Positions 9,670 to 20,414 of a stretch of 64,000 bases of DNA are shown here, in pieces. The position numbers and the translations under genes were made by a program. Numbering within the stretch: the stretch's first letter is position 1; every line of letters starts with the position of its first letter. Below the pieces are notes generated by a model. The model made no database searches and was not told the DNA's origin. It saw only the letters and a list, made by a program, of their open reading frames with translations. This DNA is from Devosia sp. SD17-2 (GTDB taxonomy: Bacteria > Pseudomonadota > Alphaproteobacteria > Rhizobiales > Devosiaceae): assembly GCF_029201565.1 (NCBI RefSeq), contig NZ_CP104002.1, positions 2,373,001 through 2,437,000 on the forward strand, in the 5' to 3' direction.

Positions 9670-9856
9670 GCAGATTCTCCCGGCTGTAGTGACGCGCATG
9701 TCCGTCCGGCCAGATCAGGCGGATTCCCACAGGACAATGCGACCTATTGAGCGACGACCCCGCGATCCGGCATGTGCAAAACCAGCGTGGGTCAGATGGT
9801 CGCAGTTAGGTGCCATCAAATGACGCAGATGAAAAGGGGCGAAAATCCCGTGGGGG

Positions 9857-11473
9857 CTAAGCCGCAGTAATGGGCAGCGCCACCGGCATGGAGCCGAAAC
9901 TGCCCGGAGGCGCCCCAGACGAGGCAAAGAGCGCCAGGGCCAGCTCTCTGAATGCGCCGATCTTGAGCGCAGGAGCGAAAATATAACCCTGCGCCTGGAT
10001 GACACCATGGGAGCGCAGATAGATCGCCTGCTCCTCGGTTTCGACGCCTTCCGCCACGATTTCGCAATCGAGGTCGCGGGCCATGGCAATGAGCCCATCG
10101 AGGACGGGAACCTGGGTGGTGCCCGGCTTGATCATGTCGACAAAGATGCGGTCGATCTTGATGACATCGACGCCTAGCGTGGCGATATAGGCCAGGTTGG
10201 AGTGGCCGGTGCCGGCGTCGTCCATGGCCAGCCGCGCCCCAAGGGCATGAAGACCGGAGATGACGCTATTGACAGCCGCCGAGTTTTCAAGCGGACGGCG
10301 CTCGGTGATCTCGAACACCAGCTGGTCGTAGCTGATCGGCGAATTGCCGAAGATCGCCTGCACGTCGTCGACAATACCCACGTCGCGAAAATGCCCCTCG
10401 AACAGATTGATCGAGATTTTCATGTACGGCATTTTCTGGCTCAGCTCGCTCAGATCGTAGCGGACCTGCTGCATCAGCGAGAGCGTCATCGGCACGGCGA
10501 GGCCGGAATTTTCAGCGTAGTCAATGAAAACGCCGGGCGGAATCACATCGCCATTCGGCTTCTCCCAGCGACACAGCACTTCACAACCGATCAGCTCACC
10601 TGTGCGCAGATTGATGACGGGCTGGTAGTAGGGCTTGATCTCATTGCGCCCGATGGCGCGCTCAAGATCGAACGCCGGGACACGCGACTTGCGCGCATAC
10701 CACAGCGCAGACAGCAGCAGGCAGGCGCTGGCAAAGCACGCGATGACAGTGAACACCACATCGAGATCAGTGTAGCCCGCACGGGCGGAACTGAACGGCA
10801 GTGCAGCGTGGACCTTGATCGGCAACTCACCAGCAAAGCCCTGGGCGCTCAGATAGTCCTCGGAGGCAAGGTTGCGGGTAAAATCCGCAACGGCCCCGGA
10901 CTCGATGATCGGAAGGCCACTCGTCAGCGAAATCCGGACCATGGCGCCGTTCCGCAGATTGGCTTCAAAAGTCTCCGGCGTGACCCCGATAAGGGGCAGG
11001 AAGACCGACACGCGGCGCATGGCCGAAAGGGTCTGCGTCACCTTGATCGACGGCACGCCCATGTCGGCGAACTGAACAATAGTGATCGTCTCGGCGAGGC
11101 CGGGAATTGGCTTTGCTTCAGACAGGACCGAGTGCGCGACCTCCCGTCCATAGGCGTCGCAATACTGAACGCCGTCACCGTTCTCGATCAGCACCTGCTT
11201 GATCGTCAGGCTGTTGGCAATGGCGCGCTGGGCGTTCTGGGAGAATGTCGGCGTGCAGAGGGACGGACTGTCGGCCACGACCCCGCGCAGGGCAGTGACG
11301 GCATCGGCGACGTTGTTTTTGATTTCAACGCCGATCTGGCTGACCTGCTGCTGCAGCGCGACTGTTTCGCGGTGACGAATATAGGCATCCAGCAGATAGT
11401 CGACCGAAAATATCGGCACAAATGCAAGCAGCGCGCCAAGAGCCATCAAAAGGTGCGAATACTTGGACTTCAC
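9857..11473 (-). CDS. CSS-motif EAL-domain cyclic-di-GMP phosphodiesterase
   Basis: A 538-residue inner-membrane enzyme predicted to hydrolyse c-di-GMP. It has one transmembrane helix at residues 8-27, a periplasmic sensor with Cys in SPSLCTPTF and VQYCDAYG (CSS-type redox sensor, family knowledge), and a second helix at about 243-263. A cytoplasmic EAL domain starts at YYQPVINLRTGELIGCEVLCRW. The EAL metal and loop residues appear present: EVLCR, FEITE, MDDAGTGHSN, DVIKIDR and AEGVET. It starts with GTG and lies alone between the malic enzyme and aspS. A perfect TTAA-N7-TTAAC box 51-65 bases upstream suggests control by CtrA. Confidence 0.9.
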   Translation of the reverse strand: MKSKYSHLLMALGALLAFVPIFSVDYLLDAYIRHRETVALQQQVSQIGVEIKNNVADAVTALRGVVADSPSLCTPTFSQNAQRAIANSLTIKQVLIENGDGVQYCDAYGREVAHSVLSEAKPIPGLAETITIVQFADMGVPSIKVTQTLSAMRRVSVFLPLIGVTPETFEANLRNGAMVRISLTSGLPIIESGAVADFTRNLASEDYLSAQGFAGELPIKVHAALPFSSARAGYTDLDVVFTVIACFASACLLLSALWYARKSRVPAFDLERAIGRNEIKPYYQPVINLRTGELIGCEVLCRWEKPNGDVIPPGVFIDYAENSGLAVPMTLSLMQQVRYDLSELSQKMPYMKISINLFEGHFRDVGIVDDVQAIFGNSPISYDQLVFEITERRPLENSAAVNSVISGLHALGARLAMDDAGTGHSNLAYIATLGVDVIKIDRIFVDMIKPGTTQVPVLDGLIAMARDLDCEIVAEGVETEEQAIYLRSHGVIQAQGYIFAPALKIGAFRELALALFASSGAPPGSFGSMPVALPITAA

Positions 11474-11523
11474 CCGGGGAATCTCGCGCGTTTTTTGCTT
11501 ATCTCCTTGTTAACGCTACAAAC

Positions 11524-11538
11524 TTAAGGACCGATTAA
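11524..11538 (-). promoter_or_regulatory. CtrA-type binding box upstream of the EAL gene
   Basis: The bases read TTAA, seven spacer bases, TTAA, followed by C: the exact consensus of the CtrA cell-cycle regulator of alphaproteobacteria. It lies 51-65 bases upstream of the GTG of the EAL phosphodiesterase, where CtrA would contact the promoter. Two further TTAA half-sites at 11510-11513 and 11545-11548 flank it. That CtrA binds here is inference from the motif. Confidence 0.55.
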
Positions 11539-11581
11539 CGGCTGTTAACAGCTGTGGCCGCATCTTGCGCAGCGACCAAAG

Positions 11582-11611
11582 AAAAAGGGGCCAGCCAATG
11601 GCTCGCCCCTT
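11582..11611 (-). terminator. Rho-independent terminator of aspS
   Basis: On the minus strand the stem AAGGGG / CCCCTT with an inner AGCC/GGCT pairing is followed by a run of five T. It lies 20 bases after the aspS stop codon. Confidence 0.8.
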
Positions 11612-11630
11612 GTTCAGCTTAGGCTGGAAT

Positions 11631-13427
11631 TCAGGCCTGCGGGTTGAGGCGAATGCCCAGCTCGCGCATCTGCTTGGGGCTCGCCGGGCTCGGTGCGCCC
11701 ATGAGCAGATCTTCCGCCTGCTGGTTCATCGGGAAGGCCGTGATTTCACGCAGGTTCTGCACGCCGCAGAGCAGCATCACGATGCGGTCGATACCGAAGG
11801 CAGCGCCACCATGCGGCGGGGCGCCATACTGGAAGGCACGGTAGAGACCACCGAACTGCTCTTCGACCTCCTCGCGGCTCTTGCCGGTCAGCTCGAAGGC
11901 CTTGATCATCGTCTCGGGTTCCTGGTTACGGATGGAACCGGAGGCGATTTCGAAGCCGTTGCAGACGGCGTCATACTGGTAAGCCTTGAGCGAAAGCGGA
12001 TCGGCCGAGTTCAAACCCTCGATCCCGCCCTGCGGCATGGAGAAGGGATTGTGCGCGAAGTCGACGCGCTTTTCCTCTTCGTCCCACTCGTAGAACGGGA
12101 AGTCGACGATCCAGCACAGGGCGAACTGCTCGGTGTCGACGACACCCAGATCGGTGCCGACCTTGGTGCGGGCTTCACCGGCGAACTTGTAGAACTTCTC
12201 CGGGCGACCGGCCACGAAGAACACGGCATCGCCGTCTTCGAGACCCAGCTGAGCCTTGAGGGCTGCGGTGCGCTCTTCGCCGATATTCTTGGCGATCGGG
12301 CCCGAACCGGCACCGTCCTTGAAGAAGATATAGCCAAGGCCCGGCTGGCCCTGGCCCTGTGCCCAGGCGTTCATGCGATCGCAGAAGGCGCGACCGATCG
12401 GCTCGGCACCGTCCTTGTTCTTGGCCGGGATAGCCCAGACTTCAACCTTTGGATCGGCTTCGATCTGGTTGGCGAAAACCTTGAAGCCAGAACCTGCGAA
12501 ATGCTCGGTAACTGCCTGAATTTCAATCGGGTTCCGCAGGTCCGGCTTGTCCGAACCATACTTGCGGATGGCCGTATCATAAGGAATGCGCGGCCATTCC
12601 TTGGTCACGCGCTTGCCTTCGGCAAATTGCTCGAACACCGACGTGATGACGGGCTGGACAGTGTTCCAGACGTCTTCCTGGGTGACGAAGCTCATTTCGA
12701 GGTCGAGCTGGTAGAACTCGCCCGGCAGACGGTCGGCGCGCGGATCTTCGTCGCGGAAGCACGGGGCAACCTGGAAATAGCGGTCGAAGCCGGCAACCAT
12801 GAGCAGCTGCTTGTACTGCTGGGGCGCCTGCGGCAGGGCGAAGAACTTGCCGGGATGGATACGGCTGGGCACGAGGAAGTCGCGCGCGCCTTCGGGCGAG
12901 GAAGCCGTCAGAATCGGCGTCGAATATTCGGCAAAGCCCTGTTCGGTCATGCCGTTGCGCATCGCCGCGATCACCTTGGTGCGCTTGACGATGTTGTTGT
13001 GCAGCTTTTCGCGGCGCAGGTCGAGGAAGCGATAGCGCAGGCGGATATCTTCCGGATATTCCTGATCGCCGAAGACCGGCAAAGGCAGTTCCTTGGCTTC
13101 CGACAGCACTTCCAGCTCGCGGATGAACACCTCGATCTGGCCAGTACTGATGTTGGGGTTCACGGCCGAGGCGTCGCGCAGCTTGACCTCGCCGTCGATG
13201 CGCAGCACCCACTCGGAGCGCACCTTCTCGGCGGCGGCGAAAGCGGGCGAATCGGGATCGATCACGAATTGGGTCAGGCCGTAGTGGTCGCGCAGGTCGA
13301 TGAACAGCAGGCCGCCGTGGTCACGGATACGATGGACCCAACCGGAGAGGCGCACGGTATTGCCGGCATCGTCCGCCGTCAGGGCGCCACAGGTGTGGGT
13401 GCGGTAGCGATGTGTCGTCATTTCCAT
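11631..13427 (-). CDS. aspS: Aspartyl-tRNA synthetase, probably Asp/Asn non-discriminating
   Basis: Charges tRNA-Asp. In organisms that rely on GatCAB it also mischarges tRNA-Asn, whose Asp is then amidated; the window encodes gatA, gatB and gatC. About 598 residues: an N-terminal OB-fold ([19 protein letters not shown]), class II motif 2 ([24 protein letters not shown]), a bacterial GAD insertion, and motif 3 ([13 protein letters not shown]). I place the start at [14 protein letters not shown]. The frame is open further upstream, but relatives begin near [16 protein letters not shown], two codons later, is the other candidate. It is monocistronic with its own terminator. Confidence 0.95.
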   Translation of the reverse strand: MEMTTHRYRTHTCGALTADDAGNTVRLSGWVHRIRDHGGLLFIDLRDHYGLTQFVIDPDSPAFAAAEKVRSEWVLRIDGEVKLRDASAVNPNISTGQIEVFIRELEVLSEAKELPLPVFGDQEYPEDIRLRYRFLDLRREKLHNNIVKRTKVIAAMRNGMTEQGFAEYSTPILTASSPEGARDFLVPSRIHPGKFFALPQAPQQYKQLLMVAGFDRYFQVAPCFRDEDPRADRLPGEFYQLDLEMSFVTQEDVWNTVQPVITSVFEQFAEGKRVTKEWPRIPYDTAIRKYGSDKPDLRNPIEIQAVTEHFAGSGFKVFANQIEADPKVEVWAIPAKNKDGAEPIGRAFCDRMNAWAQGQGQPGLGYIFFKDGAGSGPIAKNIGEERTAALKAQLGLEDGDAVFFVAGRPEKFYKFAGEARTKVGTDLGVVDTEQFALCWIVDFPFYEWDEEEKRVDFAHNPFSMPQGGIEGLNSADPLSLKAYQYDAVCNGFEIASGSIRNQEPETMIKAFELTGKSREEVEEQFGGLYRAFQYGAPPHGGAAFGIDRIVMLLCGVQNLREITAFPMNQQAEDLLMGAPSPASPKQMRELGIRLNPQA

Positions 13428-13602
13428 ACTCGGATAGCTAAAAAGGGCCGGATTCTCGGGCGTGAAAAGCGCATGGCGGTCGCCGCTTGTCAAGCATCAC
13501 GGCCACGCTCGTCCCGCGACGGCATTGGCGGAAATCGATGGTGGAGCAATGGCCCTTCACCTGCTAGGAAGAATATTGACGAATTTGAGACGGTAATCCC
13601 TC

Positions 13603-14772
13603 ATGGACCTGATTGTTTCCACAGACGTGCTCAGCGCATTCTGCGAGCGCGCCGCCAATTTTGATTTCGTGACGGTTGATACCGAATTCCTGCGCGAAAC
13701 CACCTATTGGCCAAAGCTTTGCCTCATCCAGGCTGCCACGAACGATGAAGCGGTGCTCATCGACCCGCTGGCGCCAGGCATCGACCTGGCTCCTTTCTTC
13801 GCGCTCCTCGCCAATCCGGCGGTGACCAAGGTTTTCCACGCCGCGCGCCAGGACATCGAGATTTTCGTGAAGCTGGCGGGCGCCGTTCCGCACAATATCT
13901 TCGACACCCAGATCGCTGCCAGCGTCTGTGGCTTTGGCGATAGCGCTTCTTATGACAGCCTCGTGCGCGCCATCTGCAAGGTCGAGCTCGACAAGTCGTC
14001 GCGCTTCACTGACTGGTCGGCCCGTCCCCTGTCGGAAAAGCAGCGCCTTTATGCGCTCGCCGACGTCACCTATCTCCGCGACATCTATCGCGAATTGCGC
14101 GCCCAGGTCGACGCGACCAAGCGTTGGGACTGGGTCGAGGACGAGCTGACGACCCTTCGCAGCATCGACACTTATATCGTCCAGCCGGAAAACGCCTGGG
14201 AACGGCTGAAGATGAAGATCAACCGCGCCCGCGATCTGGCGGCGCTGAAGGTCCTGGCCGCCTGGCGCGAGCGCCGGGCGCAGGAAACCGATCAGCCGCG
14301 TAGCCGCATCTTCAAGGATGACGTCCTTTATGAACTGGCCGTGCAGCGCCCGCTGACCCCGGAGGCCTTCGAAAAGCTTCGCGCCGTGCCGCGTGGCTTT
14401 GGCCGCAGCGCTGCCGCCGCCGAGATCATCACGCTGCTCAAGGGCGTCGAAGAGCTGCAGAAGGCCCAGCTGCCCACCATGCCGGACCGGTATCGTGGAC
14501 CCTCGCCCAAGGGCGCCGTCGGCGATCTTATCCGCGTCCTGCTCAAATCCGTGGCCGAACAGCACGGCGTCGCATCGCGCATCCTCGCCACCTCGGACGA
14601 GATCGATGCGCTGGTGCTCGATGATGATGCGGATGTGCCTGCCCTCAAGGGCTGGCGCCGGAAGCTCTTTGGCGAGAAGGCCCTGGCCATCAAGCACGGT
14701 CGCATTGCGCTGGTCGCGACGCGCAAGGGCGTCCGCGAAATCCCTGTCGACGTGACTGAAGCGGCGGAATAA
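13603..14772 (+). CDS. rnd: Ribonuclease D
   Basis: A 3'-5' exoribonuclease that trims tRNA precursors and other stable RNA. The 389 residues contain the DEDDy exonuclease domain, with the first two acidic residues in TVDTEFLRE, the middle one in FHAARQDIEIF and the Y-x3-D in YALADVTYLRD. An HRDC region follows around residues 200-300. It is transcribed towards ppx and the two stop codons lie only 12 bases apart across a shared hairpin. The ATG at 13603 gives the canonical short N-terminus. Confidence 0.94.
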   Translation: MDLIVSTDVLSAFCERAANFDFVTVDTEFLRETTYWPKLCLIQAATNDEAVLIDPLAPGIDLAPFFALLANPAVTKVFHAARQDIEIFVKLAGAVPHNIFDTQIAASVCGFGDSASYDSLVRAICKVELDKSSRFTDWSARPLSEKQRLYALADVTYLRDIYRELRAQVDATKRWDWVEDELTTLRSIDTYIVQPENAWERLKMKINRARDLAALKVLAAWRERRAQETDQPRSRIFKDDVLYELAVQRPLTPEAFEKLRAVPRGFGRSAAAAEIITLLKGVEELQKAQLPTMPDRYRGPSPKGAVGDLIRVLLKSVAEQHGVASRILATSDEIDALVLDDDADVPALKGWRRKLFGEKALAIKHGRIALVATRKGVREIPVDVTEAAE

Positions 14773-14787
14773 CCGGCCGCTTCAGTC
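14754..14787. terminator. Shared hairpin at the convergent ends of rnd and ppx
   Basis: A 12-base perfect inverted repeat (GACTGAAGCGGC and its complement, ten-base loop) covers the last codons and stop of rnd and the stop of ppx. There is no T-run, so it would be a weak or factor-assisted bidirectional terminator. Its symmetry at a convergent junction is the only evidence. Confidence 0.5.
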
Positions 14788-16320
14788 CACCTGCACTTCA
14801 GAAGTGTCGTGACCGGCGATATTGGCGAACTGGCCAAGCCGGTTGCGCAGATGGTCGCCGTTGAGGAAAGCCAGATCGGCGGGAAGATGGAGCACGAGCT
14901 CGTGCTTGCCGCGGATCGAGAATCGCGTGCGCGGCAGAATGCCCGGCATTGCCGCCGTCATCGGATAAGCGACGCGGAACAACGCTCCGATCAGTTTTGC
15001 GCGCTTGGCGGTATTGGCTCCGGCCAGCGGCAACAGCGATTGCGCCCATTTGCTTTTCAACCCGTCATAGCGAACCGACAGGGTCTGGGCGAGATAGGCA
15101 CGGCCCGGATGGTCGACGCCGGTCAGAGAGCCATAGGCAACTGCATCGACACTCTGCTGACCGCGATAATCCGGATGGGCCCGCCAACCGATATCAGCGA
15201 GCAGGCACACGACCTTGCGGAGCCGCGCTTCGGAAGCGCTCTCGCCGAGGCCGGCAGCTTCCATATATTGCGTGGTGAAATCGATGAGGTCATTGCCGTG
15301 CGCTGGCGAGCGCGAGCGCAGGATGGACAATTCCTCGGCGCCCTGAACCAGCGGATCGATGGCGCGCTCCATCGGGTCGAGCATGCCGTAGAGATAGCCC
15401 TCGCGCACGCCGAGGGCCGAGAAGACGACGCTCTCGAACCGGCCCGCCTTGAGGATTTCGGAGAGCACGGCGGCACCAAATGGCACCAGCTCCCGGCGTG
15501 AATTGCTGACTTCGCTGGCGCCCGGATAGGATTTTAGCGAGTTCGCAGAGACGATCTCCTCGCAGACCTTGATCATGTCGGCAGCGGGAACGACGTAGTC
15601 CTGGACCATGTGCAGCGGATATTTGCTGATCACCTGATGCAGCTTGGCGAGCGAACGCCAGGTGCCGCCAATAGCGGCAAACTGGCTTCCGGGCGCGACT
15701 GTCGCAACGATCGAATCCTTCAACTGCTCCCGGGTGATCTGCGCGGCCTTGGCCGGCGACCCGTCGGAATCATCCTGCAGGCGGATGACGCCGAGCTCAA
15801 ACGACTGCCCGCTCGTATCAATGCCGCTGTCGATGGCTGAAAATTCGAGACTGCCGCCACCGAGATCGCCCACCACGCCGCTAAATCCGGGGATACCGGC
15901 GACGACGCCAAGCGCTGCGAAATGGGCCTCTTCCTCGCCGCTGAGAACCCGGACCGGGGTCTGCATGATTTCTTCAACGGCGGAGACGAATTCCTGACGG
16001 TTGGAGGCTTCGCGCACCGCAGAGGTTGCCAGCACGTGGATCTTGCCCACCCGCATCAGCCGCGCCACCATGGCGAACCGCTTCATTGCGTCCAGCGCCT
16101 TGGCGATATTGGCCACGGCCAGTTGCCCGGACTGGGCTATCCCGCGCCCCAGGGCGCAGGATGCCTTCTCGTTATATAGGGGGGTCAGGGCCCGCGCGTG
16201 GCGTTCATAGACCACCAGACGGACCGAGTTGGAGCCGATATCGAGGACGGCCACCGGACGAGCACCCTTGATGCGCCCCTGAGCCGTAGGATCGGCGTCA
16301 ACGCCCCAGAATTGTGTCAA
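14782..16320 (-). CDS. ppx: Exopolyphosphatase, Ppx/GppA family
   Basis: Releases phosphate from the ends of polyphosphate chains and may also act on pppGpp. The 512 residues have the actin-like ATPase fold: phosphate loop VLDIGSNSVRLVVYE near residues 25-39, and the second loop GDLGGGSLEFSAID near 145-158. A C-terminal HD-like helical domain begins around residue 330. The stop of the ppk gene is 2 bases upstream, so polyphosphate kinase and exopolyphosphatase are made from one message. Confidence 0.92.
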   Translation of the reverse strand: MTQFWGVDADPTAQGRIKGARPVAVLDIGSNSVRLVVYERHARALTPLYNEKASCALGRGIAQSGQLAVANIAKALDAMKRFAMVARLMRVGKIHVLATSAVREASNRQEFVSAVEEIMQTPVRVLSGEEEAHFAALGVVAGIPGFSGVVGDLGGGSLEFSAIDSGIDTSGQSFELGVIRLQDDSDGSPAKAAQITREQLKDSIVATVAPGSQFAAIGGTWRSLAKLHQVISKYPLHMVQDYVVPAADMIKVCEEIVSANSLKSYPGASEVSNSRRELVPFGAAVLSEILKAGRFESVVFSALGVREGYLYGMLDPMERAIDPLVQGAEELSILRSRSPAHGNDLIDFTTQYMEAAGLGESASEARLRKVVCLLADIGWRAHPDYRGQQSVDAVAYGSLTGVDHPGRAYLAQTLSVRYDGLKSKWAQSLLPLAGANTAKRAKLIGALFRVAYPMTAAMPGILPRTRFSIRGKHELVLHLPADLAFLNGDHLRNRLGQFANIAGHDTSEVQVD

Positions 16321-16322
16321 AC

Positions 16323-18482
16323 TCAGCCCTCGTCGCCTTCCCCTGCACTACCCCGACCGGAGAGCGATGGGTTGGTCATGAAGTAGTCATGCGCGTTAAA
16401 TGGCTCTTCGCCCTCGTTAAGGCGCACACGATGCGAGCTGCCGTCGGGCAACACTTCCCAGCTTTGCTGGTTGTCGCGCAGATAGGCAACCAGGATCCGA
16501 TCAAGAATTTGCTTATGCACGGTCTTGTTGAGGATCGGCACCATAACCTCGACGCGCCCATCAAGGTTGCGCCCCATGAGGTCGGCGGACGAAATATAGA
16601 CCAGCGCCTTGGGCGACGGCATCGCCACGCCCCGGCCGAAACAATAGATGCGGCTGTGCTCGAGGAAGCGGCCAACGACGGATTTCACCCGGATATTGTC
16701 CGAGAACCCGGGGATGCCCGGCCGCAGGCAGCAGATGCCGCGCACGATGAGATCGACCTTCACCCCCGCCTGGCTGGCATCGTAGAGCGCGTCGATCACC
16801 TGCGGATCGACCAGCGAGTTCATCTTGAGCAGGATCGAGGCCGGCTGGCCGTTGCGCGCGAACTCGATCTCCTCGGCAATGTTCTGCAGCAGCGTTTCGC
16901 GCAGATTGACAGGGGAGACGGCGATGGTCTCGAGCTCGGTCGGGCGGGCGTAGCCGGTGATGAAGTTGAACACCCGCGCCACGTCCCGCGTCACCGCCGG
17001 ATCGATGGTGAAATAGCTGAGGTCGGTATAAATCTTGGCCGTGATCGGGTGATAATTGCCGGTGCCGATATGGCAATAGCTGACCAGCTTGCCCTTCTCG
17101 CGGCGCACCACCTGGCTCATCTTGGCGTGGGTTTTGAGCTCGATGAAGCCGAACACCACCTGCGCCCCTGCCCGCTCCAGATCGCGGGCCCAGCGGATAT
17201 TGGCCTCTTCGTCAAAGCGCGCCTTGAGCTCGACGAGGCAGGTCACCGACTTGCCGGCCTCGGCAGCCATCACCAGCGCCTTGACGATCGGGCTGTCCGA
17301 CGAGGTGCGATAGAGCGTCTGCTTGATCGCCACCACGTCGGGATCGCGCGCCGCCTGCATAAGGAATTGCGCGACGACGTCGAAGCTCTCGAATGGATGA
17401 TGGACCAGGATGTCCTTGGCCCGGATGGCGGCAAAGCTGTCGCCATTATAGTCGCGGATGCGCTCGGGGAACCGGGCGTGATAGGGCTGGAATTTGAGGT
17501 CGGCGCGCTCGACGTCACAGACTTTTCGCGCGTCGGCGAGGCCAAGGAATCCCTGCACCTCAAAAACGTCGGCTTCCTTGACGCCCAGCTGCTCGCCGAT
17601 CTGGCGCTTCAGCGCCCGGGACATGGACCGCTCGATCTCGAGCCGGATCACCTGTCCGCGCCGGCGCTGGCGCAGGGCTGACTCGAATTCCACCACAAGG
17701 TCAGCTGCCTCGTCGTCGATTTCGATTTCGCTGTCGCGGATCACGCGGAAAGCGCCCGCCCCCATGATCTCGTGGCCGGGAAACATCTTGTGGAAGAAGA
17801 GCTTAACCAGAGTATCTATAGTGACGACTTCGGTCCGCCCCTCGGAAACGAGCCCCGTCGGCAGGTTGATAAAGCGGTCGAGGTTGCCGGGGATACGCAC
17901 CAGAGCGGTCAACATCTGGTCGTTGTTGGGCCGCCGCAACTCGAAGGCCAGCGCGAGGCCCAGATTGGGAATGAACGGGAACGGGTGCGCCGGATCGACA
18001 GCGATCGGCGTCAGCACCGGGAAAATCTCTTCGCGGAACAGCTTTTGCAGATAGGCGATCTGATCTTCGGTCAGGTCATCGCTCTCGTGGATGACGACGT
18101 TCTGCTCGAACAGTTCCTCGCGCAGGTTCTGCCAATGGTCCTGCTGCTCGAGCTGGAGGTGCTGGGCAAGCGTCGCGATCTCTTCGAGCTGCTCGGTGGG
18201 CGTCAGGCCGTCGGCGCTCTGCTTGGCGAGGCCGGCGCGGATCTGGCCCTTCAGCCCCGCGACGCGCACCATGTAGAATTCATCGAGATTGTTCGCGGAA
18301 ATCGAAACGAAACGCAGGCGCTCGAGCAGAGGATGGGCCTCGTTGCCCGCTTCCTCGAGCACACGCATGTTGAATTGCAGCCAGCTCACTTCCCGGTTGA
18401 CGAAACGCGCAGGGCTGCTGCGCAGAGCCTCTACATCCGGCACTGCCCCGTCGGCCTCGGCAAATTCACTGATCTCGTTCAT
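16323..18482 (-). CDS. ppk1: Polyphosphate kinase 1
   Basis: Reversibly transfers the gamma phosphate of ATP to polyphosphate. About 719 residues from the MNEISEF start, whose first codons overlap the end of hdaA by 17 bases. An in-frame start ten codons earlier is possible. The N domain begins at [13 protein letters not shown]. The phospholipase-D-like catalytic half has the autophosphorylated histidine in [11 protein letters not shown], and the conserved [10 protein letters not shown] and [20 protein letters not shown] segments. It sits in the perM-hdaA-ppk-ppx minus-strand operon. Confidence 0.95.
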   Translation of the reverse strand: MNEISEFAEADGAVPDVEALRSSPARFVNREVSWLQFNMRVLEEAGNEAHPLLERLRFVSISANNLDEFYMVRVAGLKGQIRAGLAKQSADGLTPTEQLEEIATLAQHLQLEQQDHWQNLREELFEQNVVIHESDDLTEDQIAYLQKLFREEIFPVLTPIAVDPAHPFPFIPNLGLALAFELRRPNNDQMLTALVRIPGNLDRFINLPTGLVSEGRTEVVTIDTLVKLFFHKMFPGHEIMGAGAFRVIRDSEIEIDDEAADLVVEFESALRQRRRGQVIRLEIERSMSRALKRQIGEQLGVKEADVFEVQGFLGLADARKVCDVERADLKFQPYHARFPERIRDYNGDSFAAIRAKDILVHHPFESFDVVAQFLMQAARDPDVVAIKQTLYRTSSDSPIVKALVMAAEAGKSVTCLVELKARFDEEANIRWARDLERAGAQVVFGFIELKTHAKMSQVVRREKGKLVSYCHIGTGNYHPITAKIYTDLSYFTIDPAVTRDVARVFNFITGYARPTELETIAVSPVNLRETLLQNIAEEIEFARNGQPASILLKMNSLVDPQVIDALYDASQAGVKVDLIVRGICCLRPGIPGFSDNIRVKSVVGRFLEHSRIYCFGRGVAMPSPKALVYISSADLMGRNLDGRVEVMVPILNKTVHKQILDRILVAYLRDNQQSWEVLPDGSSHRVRLNEGEEPFNAHDYFMTNPSLSGRGSAGEGDEG

Positions 18483-19209
18483 CGGCTTCGCCGTCCCAAT
18501 CCTGTTGGCCATTCGGTCCGCGCTCCGCTTGCCGGCGCGCAAGGACCTCTGTCGCTATGCTGCGGGTGATCGCCGTGCCTCTGGCAAGGGCCAGACGATC
18601 CAAAAGGTCCGCAAGAATCGCCACCTCTTCCGGGCTGCGCTCCATGCGTGCCACCAGATAGTGGATGATCTTTGGATCGACCTTGATCTGGCGGTCACCA
18701 AACAGCTTCGCGAACATGTGTGACAGTTCGATGTCGTCGCTGACTTCCAGTCGAAACATCGGTGCACGGCGTACCCGCGAGCGCACATCATCGGTCGCCA
18801 GCGGCCAATGTGCAACCTCATCGCGCGCCGTCAACAGCAGTGTGCGGTCGCCACGCATCGCCTGGTTGAGCAGGTGGAACAGGCTCGGCTCATCATAAGC
18901 GCCGGTATCGACATCTTCGATCGCCAGCGGGCCTTTGCCGTTCTCCCCGGCAATCGCTGAAATGGTCTCGGGTGTAACGAAGCGCGCGCCGCTTCTGTCG
19001 GCGAAAATCCTGGCGAGATGAGATTTTCCCGAGGACGTCGGACCAATGATCAGCGTCACTGCATCTGGCCAATGCGGCCAGGCGGTTATGCGCGAGTGCG
19101 CCAGCGAATTGCCTTCCCCGACCAGGAAATCATCTTCAGCGTGCGAAGGTTCTAGGTGCAGGTCCAGTGGCAGCTGCCGGGGGCCGTTATCAGGGAGCAA
19201 TCTCATCAT
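18466..19209 (-). CDS. hdaA: HdaA, DnaA-related regulator of replication initiation
   Basis: A AAA+ protein that, with the beta clamp, promotes hydrolysis of DnaA-ATP after initiation. The start [17 protein letters not shown] places a clamp-binding motif QLPLDL at residues 12-17, as in Hda. The frame extends upstream into perM, but that part is not Hda-like. Walker A is [11 protein letters not shown], Walker B LAIEDVD, and the sensor region is around [13 protein letters not shown]. Its start overlaps the perM stop by about 17-20 bases and its end overlaps ppk. About 247 residues, the usual size in alphaproteobacteria. Confidence 0.9.
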   Translation of the reverse strand: MMRLLPDNGPRQLPLDLHLEPSHAEDDFLVGEGNSLAHSRITAWPHWPDAVTLIIGPTSSGKSHLARIFADRSGARFVTPETISAIAGENGKGPLAIEDVDTGAYDEPSLFHLLNQAMRGDRTLLLTARDEVAHWPLATDDVRSRVRRAPMFRLEVSDDIELSHMFAKLFGDRQIKVDPKIIHYLVARMERSPEEVAILADLLDRLALARGTAITRSIATEVLARRQAERGPNGQQDWDGEADERDQ

Positions 19210-20281
19210 CCGTGGCGTGGCCGTTGGTGCCGAGATAAAGCGCGCTTTCCTTGTATTTTCGCACGCCGTAACGCACCAGCACCGAGGCGATGGCCGCCAT
19301 CGGTACGGCCAGCAGCAGGCCGGTGAAGCCAAACAGCGCGCCGAGGGCCAGAAGGGCGAACATCATCCACACCGGGTTGATGTTGATCGAGGACCCGACA
19401 AGCTTGGGATAGAGCACATTGCCTTCCACGAACTGCCAGAACAGGAAGATGCCGCAGACGAGCGCCACCATCCACAGATTGGGCCAGAACTGTACCAGTG
19501 CAATGCCGACGGCCAGCCCAAATCCAACGAACGCCCCAACGAAGGGAATAAAACTCAGCAGCCCGCCGATAATGCCCACGGCAAGCCCGAAGTTAAGGCC
19601 GATCAGCGACAGCGCCGTGGCGTAGAACGCCGCATCCAGCAGCAACACCGAGCCTTGCCCGCGCAGAACGCCGGCCATCGAGCTGTCGATGTCCCCCAGA
19701 ATGCCCTTGATTTCGGACTTGTGGTCGCGCGGCAGCAGATTGTCGATGCCGCGGATCATGCCTTCCCAGTCGAGCAGCAGATAGAAGGCGACGACAGGCG
19801 CGACGACGATGAACGCCACCACAGACACGCCCGACATGCCGATATTGACCAGCTCTGCCGGCAGGCGTGCGATAAACCCGAGCAGATTTCGCGCGACCTC
19901 GTTGATCCCGCGCTCCACCTCGGCCGCGCGCTCAGGCCCAAGCCATGCGCTGATCTCAGGCGAATATTGCGTCACCAGGCCCTGCAGGTCGCGGTAGAGC
20001 GACGGCGTGCGCTGGATCAGCTCGATGATCTGCTGGCCGATAACCGGCACCAGCATGAAGAACAGGCTGACGATGATGGAGAGGATCGAGAGCAGCACCA
20101 CGACGGTCGCCCACATGCGACTGAAACGCCAGCGCTGCAACTGGTTGACGAGCGGATTGAGCAGATATGCCAGGGCCGCGCCAACCACAAAGGGCAGCAG
20201 GATGCCACGGAAGATCCATAGCGACAGGATCAGCACGACGAAAAAGCCGATCCAGATCAACACTTGATTTCTAAGGTTCAT
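19190..20281 (-). CDS. perM: AI-2E/PerM-family membrane transporter
   Basis: A polytopic inner-membrane protein of the AI-2E exporter (PerM/YdiK) family, about 363 residues. I chose MNLRNQVLIWIGFFVV as the start because upstream codons encode a non-hydrophobic stretch unlike the family. Hydrophobic segments occur at about residues 8-40, 60-85, 150-180 and in a cluster from 205 to 330. The family hallmark PFVGAFVGFGLAVGIALVQ is present. The substrate is uncertain; homologues have been linked to autoinducer-2, auxin or Na+/H+ exchange. It is first in the perM-hdaA-ppk-ppx operon and divergent from purM. Confidence 0.88.
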   Translation of the reverse strand: MNLRNQVLIWIGFFVVLILSLWIFRGILLPFVVGAALAYLLNPLVNQLQRWRFSRMWATVVVLLSILSIIVSLFFMLVPVIGQQIIELIQRTPSLYRDLQGLVTQYSPEISAWLGPERAAEVERGINEVARNLLGFIARLPAELVNIGMSGVSVVAFIVVAPVVAFYLLLDWEGMIRGIDNLLPRDHKSEIKGILGDIDSSMAGVLRGQGSVLLLDAAFYATALSLIGLNFGLAVGIIGGLLSFIPFVGAFVGFGLAVGIALVQFWPNLWMVALVCGIFLFWQFVEGNVLYPKLVGSSININPVWMMFALLALGALFGFTGLLLAVPMAAIASVLVRYGVRKYKESALYLGTNGHATDDEIAP

Positions 20282-20414
20282 GGCGCCGGGCGGCCCTTGC
20301 GTCTGTGTATCCAAGAAGCTATCAGCCTCGTAACGGCCAGCACCGAAAAGTTCAACCAACCCGGTTCGCGCGCGCTAAGATGCGCCCGCTATCCCCAGCA
20401 TTGGCAACAGGCTC

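Noticed and set aside
11565..13664. A 699-codon plus-strand frame opposite aspS
   Set aside because: It is antisense to a complete aspartyl-tRNA synthetase, with no ribosome-binding site or domain.
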